From assembly GCA_023150615.1 (NCBI GenBank), contig JAKLKO010000008.1, positions 101,702 to 165,701 on the forward strand: 64,000 nucleotides of DNA. Direction: 5' to 3'. The notes below the pieces were generated by a model. That model had not been told where the DNA came from and ran no database searches. It was given only the letters and a program-made list of their open reading frames with translations. Source of the stretch: Phycisphaerae bacterium. GTDB lineage: Bacteria > Planctomycetota > Phycisphaerae > UBA1845 > UTPLA1. The translations under genes and the position numbers were made by a program. Below, piece after piece: positions 28,600 to 37,569 of the stretch (positions are counted from its first letter, which is position 1; the number at the start of each line of letters is the position of its first letter).

Positions 28600-30624
28600 A
28601 TGGCGTCGCGCATCGAACAGGAAATCGAGTCCCTCCGCGCGGCAATCCGCGAGCATGACCACCATTACTTCGTCGAAGGCAAGTCCGTCATCTCCGACCG
28701 CGAGTACGACCGACTCTTCGAGCGACTCAAGCAGCTCGAGGCCGAACACCCGGAACTGATCACTGCCGACTCGCCCACGCAGCGCGTCGCCGGCGCGCCC
28801 ATCGAGGGATTCGAGCACGTCACCCACCGTGTCCCGATGCTCTCCATCGACAACACCTACAACGAGGCCGACCTCCGCGCGTTCGACGATCGCGTCCGCA
28901 GGGGGCTCGACGGTGAACCCGTCGAATACCTCGTCGATCCCAAGATCGACGGCGTCTCGGCCTCGCTGCGATTCGAGCACGGCCGGCTCGTCCTCGGCGC
29001 AACCCGCGGTGATGGCCAGACCGGCGACGACGTCACCGCCAACGTCCGCACGATCCGCAGCATCCCCCTGCGCCTGCACGGCACGGGCTGGCCCGACGTG
29101 CTCGAAGTCCGCGGCGAGATCTACTGGCCGCGGGCCGAGTTCGACCGCTTCAACGCCGCGCGCGAACAGCGCGGCGAGGAGCCTTTCGCCAACCCGCGCA
29201 ACGCGACGGCCGGCACGCTCAAGTCGCTCGACCCGCGCGAGGTCGCCGGCCGCGGACTGGCCTTTTGCGCGCATGGGCACGGCGAAGTCCGTCCGCTGAA
29301 GTTCGATCGCGCCTCGCAGCTCTTCGACCGCCTCGAACGTTGGGGCATCCCAACCAACCCCCATCGCCGTCTGCTCCGCACCATCGACGCCGTCATCGAG
29401 TTCCTGCACGACTGGGATGCGCGGCGACGCACCCTGCCCTACGAGACCGACGGTCTCGTCATCAAGGTTGACCGCTTCGATCAGCGCGACGCCCTCGGCG
29501 CGACCAGCCGCTTCCCGCGCTGGTGCGTGGCGTACAAGTACGCCGCGGAGCAGGCCGAGAGCGTCATCGAGGCCGTTGACGTACAGGTCGGCAAGCTCGG
29601 CACGCTGACGCCGCGCGCGGTCATGCGCCCGGTGCAGCTCTCCGGCACAACCGTGCGGCACGCCAGCCTGCACAACTTCGACCAGGTCGAGCGCCTCGAC
29701 GTGCGCATCGGCGACACCGTCGTGGTCGAAAAGGCGGGTGAGATCATCCCGCAGGTCGTCCGCGTCGTGAAGGAAAAACGACCACGCAGCGCGCGAAAGG
29801 TCGAGCCGCCGAAGATGTGCCCCGTCTGCGCCGGACCGGTCGAGAAGGACGAAGGCGGCGTCTATCTCCGCTGCATCAACCCCGCCTGCGACGCACAGAT
29901 CAAGGAGCGCGTCCGCTACTTCTGCGGCCGCGACCAGATGGACATCGAGGGCGCCGGCGACGCGCTCATCGAGCAGCTCGTCGACAGCGGCCTCGTGCAC
30001 AACTTCGCCGACCTCTATCGCCTCGCCGGGCAGCGAGACCGCCTGCTGAAGCTCGAACGCGTCGGAGAAAAATCCGCCGACAACCTCCTGGCGGCCATCG
30101 AGGAGAGCAAGTCGCGACCGCTCGCCCGCGTCATCGCCGCGCTCAACATCCGCCACGTCGGCCGCGCCTCGGCCGAGTTGCTCGCCGCGCACTTCGAATC
30201 CATGGATCGCCTCGCCGACGCCGACGATGCCGACTTGCAGCAGGTCGACGGCATCGGCCCGGAGATCGCCCGTTCGATCCGCCACTTCTTCCGCAGCGCC
30301 GTCGGCCGCAAGACCTGGCAGGACCTCCGCGACGTCGGCGTCAACATGAAGCAGCCGCGCCGACGCGCCGATGCCACGCAGCCCCTGGCCGGCAAGACCG
30401 TGGTCGTCACCGGCTCCCTGCGGAACTTCACCCGCCAGGAAATCCAGGACCTCATCCGCGAACTCGGCGGAACCGCCGCCGGAAGCGTCAGCCGCAAGAC
30501 CGACTTCCTCGTCGTCGGCGACGAGGCCGGCAGCAAGCTGGACAAGGCCCGCGCCCTGGGCGTCAAATCGCTGACCGAGGCGGAGTTCCTCGCACTCGTC
30601 GGTCGCCGGCCGTCCAAGTCCTGA
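28600..30624 (+). CDS. ligA: NAD-dependent DNA ligase LigA
   Basis: 674-residue replicative DNA ligase that seals nicks using NAD+. The N-terminal Ia domain (HDHHYFVEGKSVISDREYD) is followed by the adenylation domain with the nucleophile K115 in P-K-I-D-G. Then come the OB fold, a zinc finger (CPVCAGP and CINPACD), helix-hairpin-helix repeats (about 500-580) and a BRCT domain at the C-terminus (LAGKTVVVTGSL). Length is standard. ATG 28600 gives the conserved opening with an Ia domain of normal size; the frame is open further upstream but crosses the divergent leader and has no ligase similarity. nadB follows after 46 bases, so the two may share a message. Confidence 0.97.
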   Translation: MASRIEQEIESLRAAIREHDHHYFVEGKSVISDREYDRLFERLKQLEAEHPELITADSPTQRVAGAPIEGFEHVTHRVPMLSIDNTYNEADLRAFDDRVRRGLDGEPVEYLVDPKIDGVSASLRFEHGRLVLGATRGDGQTGDDVTANVRTIRSIPLRLHGTGWPDVLEVRGEIYWPRAEFDRFNAAREQRGEEPFANPRNATAGTLKSLDPREVAGRGLAFCAHGHGEVRPLKFDRASQLFDRLERWGIPTNPHRRLLRTIDAVIEFLHDWDARRRTLPYETDGLVIKVDRFDQRDALGATSRFPRWCVAYKYAAEQAESVIEAVDVQVGKLGTLTPRAVMRPVQLSGTTVRHASLHNFDQVERLDVRIGDTVVVEKAGEIIPQVVRVVKEKRPRSARKVEPPKMCPVCAGPVEKDEGGVYLRCINPACDAQIKERVRYFCGRDQMDIEGAGDALIEQLVDSGLVHNFADLYRLAGQRDRLLKLERVGEKSADNLLAAIEESKSRPLARVIAALNIRHVGRASAELLAAHFESMDRLADADDADLQQVDGIGPEIARSIRHFFRSAVGRKTWQDLRDVGVNMKQPRRRADATQPLAGKTVVVTGSLRNFTRQEIQDLIRELGGTAAGSVSRKTDFLVVGDEAGSKLDKARALGVKSLTEAEFLALVGRRPSKS

Positions 30625-30670
30625 CGCCGCGCGTGGCACGGACCGCGCCGCGACTCTACGATACCCCGCG

Positions 30671-32341
30671 ATGAGCCCCCACTTCGTCCAGCGACGCTAC
30701 CTCATCAACTTCGACGTGCAGCGACTCGGGCAGGTCTTCTCCGACGTCATTGTCGTCGGCACCGGCATCGCCGGACTCCGCGCCGCCATCGAGGCGGCGC
30801 GCTTCGGCACCGTCCTCATCGTCGCCAAGGACGCCGCCACGGAGTCCAACACCTTCTACGCGCAGGGCGGCATCGCCGGCGTCCTCAACCCGCCCGACAC
30901 CCCGGACGCCCACGCCGCCGACACGCTCGACGTCGCCTGCGGACTCGGTCATCGCGACGTCGTCGATCGCATGGTCCGCGAAGGACCGGCGCGGATCCGC
31001 GAACTGCGAGACTGGGGCGCTGACTTCGATCTCGACGGCGCCCAGGTCGCCTGCGGCCTGGAGGGCGGACACTCCGCGCCCCGGATCGTCCACGCCCACG
31101 GCGACGCCACCGGCCGCGAGATCGTCCGCACCCTGCTCGACCGCGCCCGCAGCATCGAAAACATCCGCATCTTCGAGCACTGCTACGTCATTGACATCGT
31201 CACCGTCAACGACGCCTGCGTCGGCGTCATCACCCATCACGACAAGTACGGCTACCAGGTCTTCTGGGCCGGCCAGACGATCCTCGCGTCCGGCGGAACC
31301 GGCGCGCTCTTCCGCGAATCGACCAATCCCCCCGGCGCAACCGGCGACGGTCACGCGATCGCGCTCCGCGCCGGCGCGGTCCTCCGCGACATGGAGTTCA
31401 TGCAGTTCCACCCCACGACGCTCTACGTCGCCGGCGCTACCCGCGCCCTGATCAGCGAGGCCGTCCGTGGCGAGGGCGCCTGGCTCGTCGACCGCGCCGG
31501 CCACCGCTTCATGCCCGACTACCACGCCGACGCCGAACTCGCGCCCCGCGACGTCGTCTCGCGCGCCATGGTCGACCATATGGCTCGAAGCGAAACCACC
31601 TGCGTCTATCTCGACGTGCGGCACCTGCCGCGCGGACGATTCGCCGAGCGTTTTCCCAACATCCACGCCCTCTGCCGCCAGTTCGACATCGACCCCGAGC
31701 ACGACCTCATCCCCGTCCGGCCCGCCGCGCACTACTACATCGGCGGCGTCGCCGTCGACCCGCACGGGCAAACGTCGATCCCCGGACTCCGCGCCTGCGG
31801 CGAGGCCGCCTCCAGCGGCGTCCACGGCGCGAACCGGCTCGCCAGCAATTCGCTGCTCGAAGGTCTCGTCTTCGGCACGATCGTCGGCGAGGCCGCCGGC
31901 CGCGCGGCCCCGAAGTCGCGAACGGAGGCGTCGGCGTCGCGCCTGCGCTACGGCATCGGCGCCAGCGCCCGCACCGAACTCGATCTCGCCGACGTCCGCA
32001 ACAGCCTCCGGTCGGTCATGTGGCGCAACGCCGGCATCGAACGCGCCGCACCGCGCCTCGAAGAGACAAACGAGATCATCGACTTCTGGGCGCGCTACGT
32101 CATGGACAAGGTCTTCGACGACCGCTTCGGCTGGGAAACACAGAACATGCTCACCGTCGCGCGCTGCCTGACACACGCGGCCCTGGCGCGGAAGGAATCG
32201 CGCGGCGTTCACTACCGCAGCGATTACCCGACCGCCGACCCCGAGCGCTTCCTCGGGCACATCGCGCTGTGCGTCCGCGACCAGTCGCTGGTGCAGACCT
32301 TCGAGCCGCGCCGCGACGCCGCCCCGGTTTCCGTAAGCTGA
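30671..32341 (+). CDS. nadB: L-aspartate oxidase NadB
   Basis: 556-residue flavoenzyme that oxidises L-aspartate to iminoaspartate, the first step of de novo NAD synthesis (with NadA and NadC, not in this window). The FAD-binding Rossmann motif V-V-G-T-G-I-A-G-L-R-A-A is at about residues 30-41. The succinate dehydrogenase/fumarate reductase-like features ESNTFYAQGGIAG, EFMQFHPTTLY, E-A-V-R-G-E-G-A and HYYIGGVAVD follow in order, with the C-terminal helical domain after residue 430. Length matches the family (about 540). Lying 46 bases after ligA, whose product consumes NAD+, it makes a pair that is sensible metabolically, though that may be coincidence. Confidence 0.95.
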   Translation: MSPHFVQRRYLINFDVQRLGQVFSDVIVVGTGIAGLRAAIEAARFGTVLIVAKDAATESNTFYAQGGIAGVLNPPDTPDAHAADTLDVACGLGHRDVVDRMVREGPARIRELRDWGADFDLDGAQVACGLEGGHSAPRIVHAHGDATGREIVRTLLDRARSIENIRIFEHCYVIDIVTVNDACVGVITHHDKYGYQVFWAGQTILASGGTGALFRESTNPPGATGDGHAIALRAGAVLRDMEFMQFHPTTLYVAGATRALISEAVRGEGAWLVDRAGHRFMPDYHADAELAPRDVVSRAMVDHMARSETTCVYLDVRHLPRGRFAERFPNIHALCRQFDIDPEHDLIPVRPAAHYYIGGVAVDPHGQTSIPGLRACGEAASSGVHGANRLASNSLLEGLVFGTIVGEAAGRAAPKSRTEASASRLRYGIGASARTELDLADVRNSLRSVMWRNAGIERAAPRLEETNEIIDFWARYVMDKVFDDRFGWETQNMLTVARCLTHAALARKESRGVHYRSDYPTADPERFLGHIALCVRDQSLVQTFEPRRDAAPVSVS

Positions 32342-32368
32342 CAACAGCGTCAGGATGTCCTGAACCCG

Positions 32369-32387
32369 CGTTTTTGTCGCAAAAACG
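32369..32387 (+). terminator. Weak hairpin after nadB
   Basis: CGTTTTTG (32369-32376) and CAAAAACG (32380-32387) form a perfect 8-base stem with a three-base loop, followed by GCGTCTTTTG. The stem is A/T-rich, so as a terminator it is only a candidate. Confidence 0.35.
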
Positions 32388-32453
32388 GCGTCTTTTGCCC
32401 CGCGGCCGCACCGCAGGATCAGGCCGAAATCCGCCCAATTGTCCGCCTGCGGA

Positions 32454-32483
32454 TTGAATCGGACACGCCGGTTCGATTATGAT
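32454..32483 (+). promoter_or_regulatory. Sigma70-type promoter for the haloperoxidase gene
   Basis: TTGAAT (32454-32459) and TATGAT (32478-32483) are 18 bases apart. The predicted start is near 32490, about 34 bases before ATG 32524, which has GAGAGA as ribosome binding site. Confidence 0.55.
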
Positions 32484-32523
32484 CGCCGCAACGCCCGACA
32501 CACACGGGCCGAGAGAGAACGCC

Positions 32524-34308
32524 ATGTCTGCGAATCGCGAAATCGTACCCGCCCCGAAGAATGTCGCCCCCGTCGAGACCACCCGACAGGGTGACGCGTG
32601 TCCGCGCGACCCGAACAGCGCATCACGTCGAGAGTTCCTGACCATTGCCGGTGGATTGGCATCCGCGGCGATTGCCTCGAACGCCGTACACGCAATGCCC
32701 CCGGCGCCGCCGGCACCGCCGATCGGCGATGTCCCACCGCCGCCCGGCTGCGAGCTTGGGCCGCTGAACGGCGTGCAGCGGATGCGCAAGTCGATCTCGG
32801 TCCGCAGCACCGCCGCCGGTTTGCAGAAGTTCGTCCCGATCCCGCCGCATCCTTGCAACGGTGACGAAGCGCTCTACCCAAATCGAATCGGAAACTACTC
32901 GAAGGGCCTGCCGCACGATGCCCTCGGCGAGGTCAACCCCGCCGCCTACGACAGCTTGCTCGACGCGCTTGCCGACGGCAGCCCCCCGATGTTCGAAGCG
33001 ATCACCATGGGAAGCCCGCCCGCGCTGCGCCGCAGGCTCGTCAATCCGCAGTCCGGACTGGCGTTTGACCTCGAAGGCACAGACAGCCACCAGTTCGCCA
33101 TACCGCCCGCGCCGACCTTCAGCAGTGCGGAGGAAGCCGGCGAGATCGTCGAGAACTACTGGATGGCCCTGACGCGCGACGTCCCCTTCGCCGACTACGC
33201 GACTCACCCGCTCGCGCTCGCGGCGTGCGCCGATCTCTCCGCGCTCTCCGACTTCCGCGGACCCAAGCAGGGCGGGCTCGTCACGCCGCAGACCCTCTTC
33301 CGCGACAGCCCTCCCGGCGTCCTCGACGGGCCGTACATCTCGCAATTCCTCTGGCTTCCCGCCCCGTTCGGCGCGAATTTCATCGAGCAGCGGATGCGAA
33401 CACATCTCGCCGGCGTCAACTTCATGACCAGCTACGCCGACTGGCTCTCCGTCCAGAACGGCATCGTCCCGTCCGCCTCCGAATCCTTCGAAGCCGTCCG
33501 CCGCCATATCATCAACGGCCGCGACATGGGTCAGTGGGTGCACGTCGACGTACTCTTCCAGGCCTACTTCCACGCCCTGCTCATCCTCCTCACGCCGCCC
33601 AGCGCGACCCCAAACGCCGGCGGAATCGGCGCGCCGCCCAACGCCGGCAATCCGTACAACCTCTCCGCCACGCAGGACGGCTTCGGCACGTTCGGCGGAC
33701 CGCACTACGCGACGGTCGTCTGCGAGGTCGCCACGCGCGCCCTCAAGGCCATCTGGTTCCAGAAGTGGTTCGTCCACCGCCGACTGCGCCCCGAGGCGTT
33801 CGCCGGGCGCATTCACAACCACGTCACCGGCGCGGCGAGCTACCCGATTCATGCCGACGCGCTCAACTCCGCCGCACTTGGCCAGGTCTTCTCGCAGTAC
33901 GGCACTTACCTGCTGCCGATGGAGTTCCCCGAGGGCTCGCCACTGCACCCGGCCTACGGCGCCGGGCATGCCACCGTCGCCGGAGCCTGCGTGACGATCC
34001 TCAAGGCGCTCTTCGACGAGAACTACGTGATTCCGAATCCGGTCGTCCCGAATCCGGCCGATCCCACGCAGCTCATCCCGTACGTCGGCTCGCCGCTGAC
34101 CGTCGGCGGCGAACTGAACAAGCTCGCCGTCAATGTCGCGTTCGGGCGGAACATCGCCGGCGTGCACTGGCGGACCGACGGCACCGAGTCGATGAGGCTC
34201 GGCGAGCAGGTGGCAATCGCACTGCTGAAGGACCAGCGCGGCTGCTTCAACGAGACGTTTTCGGGATTCACATTTACGAAGTTCGATGGAACGCAGCTAA
34301 CCGTCTGA
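32524..34308 (+). CDS. Tat-exported vanadium-dependent haloperoxidase
   Basis: 594-residue member of the vanadium haloperoxidase/PAP2 superfamily, expected to oxidise halides with hydrogen peroxide. A twin-arginine signal S-R-R-E-F-L-T with hydrophobic core lies at residues 34-57, so the folded protein leaves through Tat. The vanadate pocket is recognisable: K-W-F-V-H-R-R-L-R-P-E (Lys and Arg), HPAYGAGHATVAGA (the P-S-G-H element, here G-A-G-H), and FGRNIAGVHWRTDG (Arg and His). Length is typical for bromoperoxidase-like bacterial forms. It has its own promoter and is not obviously linked to neighbours. An upstream ATG at 32479 would lengthen the Tat n-region and is less likely because it lies before the predicted transcription start. 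Confidence 0.85.
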   Translation: MSANREIVPAPKNVAPVETTRQGDACPRDPNSASRREFLTIAGGLASAAIASNAVHAMPPAPPAPPIGDVPPPPGCELGPLNGVQRMRKSISVRSTAAGLQKFVPIPPHPCNGDEALYPNRIGNYSKGLPHDALGEVNPAAYDSLLDALADGSPPMFEAITMGSPPALRRRLVNPQSGLAFDLEGTDSHQFAIPPAPTFSSAEEAGEIVENYWMALTRDVPFADYATHPLALAACADLSALSDFRGPKQGGLVTPQTLFRDSPPGVLDGPYISQFLWLPAPFGANFIEQRMRTHLAGVNFMTSYADWLSVQNGIVPSASESFEAVRRHIINGRDMGQWVHVDVLFQAYFHALLILLTPPSATPNAGGIGAPPNAGNPYNLSATQDGFGTFGGPHYATVVCEVATRALKAIWFQKWFVHRRLRPEAFAGRIHNHVTGAASYPIHADALNSAALGQVFSQYGTYLLPMEFPEGSPLHPAYGAGHATVAGACVTILKALFDENYVIPNPVVPNPADPTQLIPYVGSPLTVGGELNKLAVNVAFGRNIAGVHWRTDGTESMRLGEQVAIALLKDQRGCFNETFSGFTFTKFDGTQLTV

Positions 34309-34401
34309 TCGACGCCGCGTTCGATCCACAGCGACGATCACAACCGCACCACGCGCCGTCGATCGCCCGCTCGGCGACGCACGCCCAGCGCCCACGCGCG
34401 A

Positions 34402-36372
34402 TCAGTCGCCCGCGACCACGCGGAACAGCGTCGCGTACGTCCGGCCTTCGAAGCGAAACACCTCCTCCGCTTCCAGGCCCGCCGCACGCCAATCATCCCC
34501 GCGCAGGCCCAACAACTGCGGCCAGAACCCGTACCGCGAGCGCGCCAGACGCACCATCTCCGACCAATCCACATAGACGTGCGTGTAGCCCTCGGCGTTG
34601 AGCCACGAGCGAAGTGATACCGGCCCGCCGCCCGCTGCTTCCGCCATCGGGTTTCGATTGAACACGACCCAATAGCTCGGTCGACCATCGACGTAGAACG
34701 CCCGCGCATCGCCGACCATCGCGATCCGACCGCCGTCGGCCATGACCCGGTTGAGCACCGCCACATGCCCCAGGCCCGGCCACGCCCCCGCCCGCATCAG
34801 CGCCGTGCGCCCGAACGCCTCCAGTTCGAACACGCCGTGCGCTCTGACGACGGCGTAGACCGCCCGCGCGTTCCACGCCGAACCCATCACAATCGCCGTG
34901 ATCAGCAACGCTCGCAACCAGCCCCGTGCCGCAAACCGGCCCGCCATCGCCGAGAGAACCGCCAGCGGCGCGAGCATCGGCAGCGCGAAGCGACCCACCA
35001 GGTGCGTCGCGAACATCCACACGCCGGCCACAACGATGATCCACACGACGCCCGCGCCGAACACGTCGCCCACCCCGCCGTTGCAGCGATGACGCATCCG
35101 TTGCAGCATCGCTCCGACGCCCCCGATTCCGGCCAGCACGAACACCATCGGCCCGTATCTCCAATCCGCGACGATCTCGCGACCGGCCCGCGCGATCCGA
35201 CGCCCGAGCGGCCGGTCCGGCGGATCCGGCCGATGCCCCTCCTCCCAGCGGGCCGCGGCCTCGTCCGACCAGACACCCGGTCGCTCATGAAACACGGTTC
35301 GCACGAGCGGAAAGACCGGATTACCCGTATTCACAAAGTTCCGCGCCAACCACGGCGCGAACGCCGCTGCGCACGCCGCGCCACTCACGACGAGCGGAAC
35401 GATGCCGTGGCGACCGAGCCATGTCCACGCAGCAACGACCGGGACGCCTACCATCGCCGCCGCCGAGTACTTGAACCCGCACGCGAGTCCGGCAAACAGG
35501 CCCGCGGCCATCGCCCAGCGCGCCGCGGACGGCCCCGATCCGCGCAATCCACGCACGACGCACGCCGCGGCAAGCATCGTCATCGCCAGCAGCCCGTTCT
35601 CGCTGTACGCGACGCCGCACAGGTACGTCATGAACGGGCAGGTCGCAACCACGACCCCCGCGACCACGCCCGCCCGACGCCCAAACTCCCGGCCCGCCAA
35701 CCACGCCCCTGCAACCGCGAGAAACGCCAGTCCGCAGTTGACGAGCTGTGCCGTGTAAACGCCGTCCCACGGCGATCCGTGCAGCACGAACGCCAGCAGG
35801 TAGAGCATCTCCGCGGACAGCGGCATGTTGCTGTAGATGTTGTGCGGCAGGTGTTCGATCCGCCCGGCGATGAAGTACTCCTTCGGCGCGCCGAAGTGAT
35901 ACTCCAGCACGTCGTACCCGTTCCCCTCGTCGCTCCACAGGTATCCCGGCGGAAATGTCGCCACCGACAGCGCGATCGCCGCGAACGGAATCGCCAGCAG
36001 CCACAACCCCGCCCAACCTCGGCCGTCCGGTGCATCGTCCGCGCCATCGACGCACCCGGCCGCGCCCGACCGGAACAGCCGTACAACGTCATCGAGTCTC
36101 GGCCAGCCCAGCAAACACAGCAGGCCGAGCAGGCCCATCCACACCGTGCGCTGCAACGCACCGCAGACGCCCAGTCCGAGCACGCCAAGCGACAGCGCGC
36201 CGGCCCCCAGTCCGCCGCCGATCAGCAACTGGAATCGCGCCGGCTCGCGATGCAGCCCGATGGCGCGGACGAACCACAGGCCCAGCGACAGCGCCGCCGC
36301 GCCGATCCAGACCGCAAGGCCTCCATCCAGAACCAGGATCGAGAGAATGTTCCACGCCGCGCTGACGGTCAT
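34402..36372 (-). CDS. Polytopic GT-C glycosyltransferase-like membrane protein
   Basis: 656-residue membrane protein with about twelve hydrophobic segments and a soluble C-terminal domain of about 120 residues. The first long outer loop has Y-L-W-S-D-E-G-N-G-Y-D-V-L-E-Y and later HLPHNIYSNMPLSAEM, matching the acidic residue pair of GT-C transferases that use polyprenyl-linked sugars (PMT_2/ArnT-like). A second loop carries VNTGNPVFPL, frequent in such membrane proteins. The C-terminal tail (SYWVVFNRNPMAEAA) is soluble and exposed. Donor and acceptor are unknown. It is the third protein of this kind in the window. It runs 36 bases downstream of rsgA and converges on the haloperoxidase gene; the 93-base gap between their stops holds no clear terminator. 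Confidence 0.75.
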   Translation of the reverse strand: MTVSAAWNILSILVLDGGLAVWIGAAALSLGLWFVRAIGLHREPARFQLLIGGGLGAGALSLGVLGLGVCGALQRTVWMGLLGLLCLLGWPRLDDVVRLFRSGAAGCVDGADDAPDGRGWAGLWLLAIPFAAIALSVATFPPGYLWSDEGNGYDVLEYHFGAPKEYFIAGRIEHLPHNIYSNMPLSAEMLYLLAFVLHGSPWDGVYTAQLVNCGLAFLAVAGAWLAGREFGRRAGVVAGVVVATCPFMTYLCGVAYSENGLLAMTMLAAACVVRGLRGSGPSAARWAMAAGLFAGLACGFKYSAAAMVGVPVVAAWTWLGRHGIVPLVVSGAACAAAFAPWLARNFVNTGNPVFPLVRTVFHERPGVWSDEAAARWEEGHRPDPPDRPLGRRIARAGREIVADWRYGPMVFVLAGIGGVGAMLQRMRHRCNGGVGDVFGAGVVWIIVVAGVWMFATHLVGRFALPMLAPLAVLSAMAGRFAARGWLRALLITAIVMGSAWNARAVYAVVRAHGVFELEAFGRTALMRAGAWPGLGHVAVLNRVMADGGRIAMVGDARAFYVDGRPSYWVVFNRNPMAEAAGGGPVSLRSWLNAEGYTHVYVDWSEMVRLARSRYGFWPQLLGLRGDDWRAAGLEAEEVFRFEGRTYATLFRVVAGD

Positions 36373-36408
36373 GCGACGCGATTGTAATACGCACGACCCG
36401 ACCCGGCG

Positions 36409-37569
36409 TCAGCCGTATCGCCCCTTCTCAGCTCCCAGCCGCTCCGTCATCATCTTGACGTAGCTGGCGTAGCGTTCCGGGTCAATCTCCTCCGCCTCAG
36501 TCGCCGCGATGATCGCGCAGCCCGGCTCGTGCAGATGCGTGCAGCCGGGGATCCGGCACCGAGGCACGCGCTCCACAAACTCGATGAAATACGCCTCCAA
36601 CTCGCTCGACGCGATGTGCGCCAGCTCGAACTGCCGTATCCCCGGAGTGTCCACGACGTACCCGCCGAACGACAAGCGAAGCAACTCCGCCGTCGTCGTC
36701 GTATGCCGGCCGCGACCCGTCGTGTCGCTGATGTCGCCGATCCGCAATCTCAACCCCGGCTCCATCGCGTTGAGCAGCGAGCTTTTTCCCACGCCGCTCA
36801 TGCCGGCAATCACGCTCGTCTTCCCCGCCAGCACCGCCCGCAACTCGTCGATCCCGGCGCCCCGCGGCACGCTTGCGCCCACCGCCGTGTAGCCGATCGC
36901 GCGGTACCGCGCCAGCACCTGCCCGGCGAAACCGCCGCGGTCCAGATCCAGCTTGTTGACCACGACGACCGGCCGCAGGTCGCCCTTGTGCGCCGCCACG
37001 ATGAAGCGGTCGATCAGGTGCGGCCGCAACGGGGGATCGTCCGCCGATGCCACAATCACGGCCTGATCGACGTTGGCGGCGATGACCTGCACGCGGTCCT
37101 CGTACTGCCGCGTCAGCGCCCCCTGTCGCGGCAGGACCTGCTCGATCACGCCTTCGCGCGAGCCGCTCGCGCGCGCCGGAAGGAACATCACCCGGTCGCC
37201 CACCGTGATCGCCTGGCGCTCCTGCGTCAGACGCGACCGCAGCACGCGCCGCACCGTGCACGGCCAGACCGCCGCGCCATCGTCGACCTCGACTACCAGC
37301 CCGCGCACTGCAAGCACCGTGCCGCGCCGAAGCAACTCCGAGTCGATCGGCGTCTGCGCGTCATCGGACAAGAAGACGGTGCGCTTGCGGGATAGCTCGC
37401 CTTTGGCGCGCACCGACTCGACCGAGGCCGCGTCGCGCGTCGCGTCCTCATCCGCCCGAAATCCATGTGTCCAGGAACGCTTGTCCCGCGCCGGTTTCCC
37501 CCGGTTGCGCCGCAGGTCCACCCGCACCTGCCGGCCGCGCTTCCGCGGCTTGCCGCCGTCACCGCCCAT
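36409..37569 (-). CDS. rsgA: Ribosome biogenesis GTPase RsgA
   Basis: 386-residue circularly permuted GTPase that assists late 30S subunit maturation. The GTPase motifs appear in permuted order: N-K-L-D (G4), then G-M-S-G-V-G-K-S-S (G1), then D-T-P-G (G3). An OB fold precedes them (about residues 85-150). The C-terminal zinc knuckle CRIPGCTHLHEPGC is complete. The first about 75 residues are a basic, probably disordered extension rich in Arg/Lys that is longer than in most RsgA proteins. The start ATG overlaps the end of the anti-sigma gene by 11 bases, so translation is probably coupled to it. Confidence 0.95.
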   Translation of the reverse strand: MGGDGGKPRKRGRQVRVDLRRNRGKPARDKRSWTHGFRADEDATRDAASVESVRAKGELSRKRTVFLSDDAQTPIDSELLRRGTVLAVRGLVVEVDDGAAVWPCTVRRVLRSRLTQERQAITVGDRVMFLPARASGSREGVIEQVLPRQGALTRQYEDRVQVIAANVDQAVIVASADDPPLRPHLIDRFIVAAHKGDLRPVVVVNKLDLDRGGFAGQVLARYRAIGYTAVGASVPRGAGIDELRAVLAGKTSVIAGMSGVGKSSLLNAMEPGLRLRIGDISDTTGRGRHTTTTAELLRLSFGGYVVDTPGIRQFELAHIASSELEAYFIEFVERVPRCRIPGCTHLHEPGCAIIAATEAEEIDPERYASYVKMMTERLGAEKGRYG

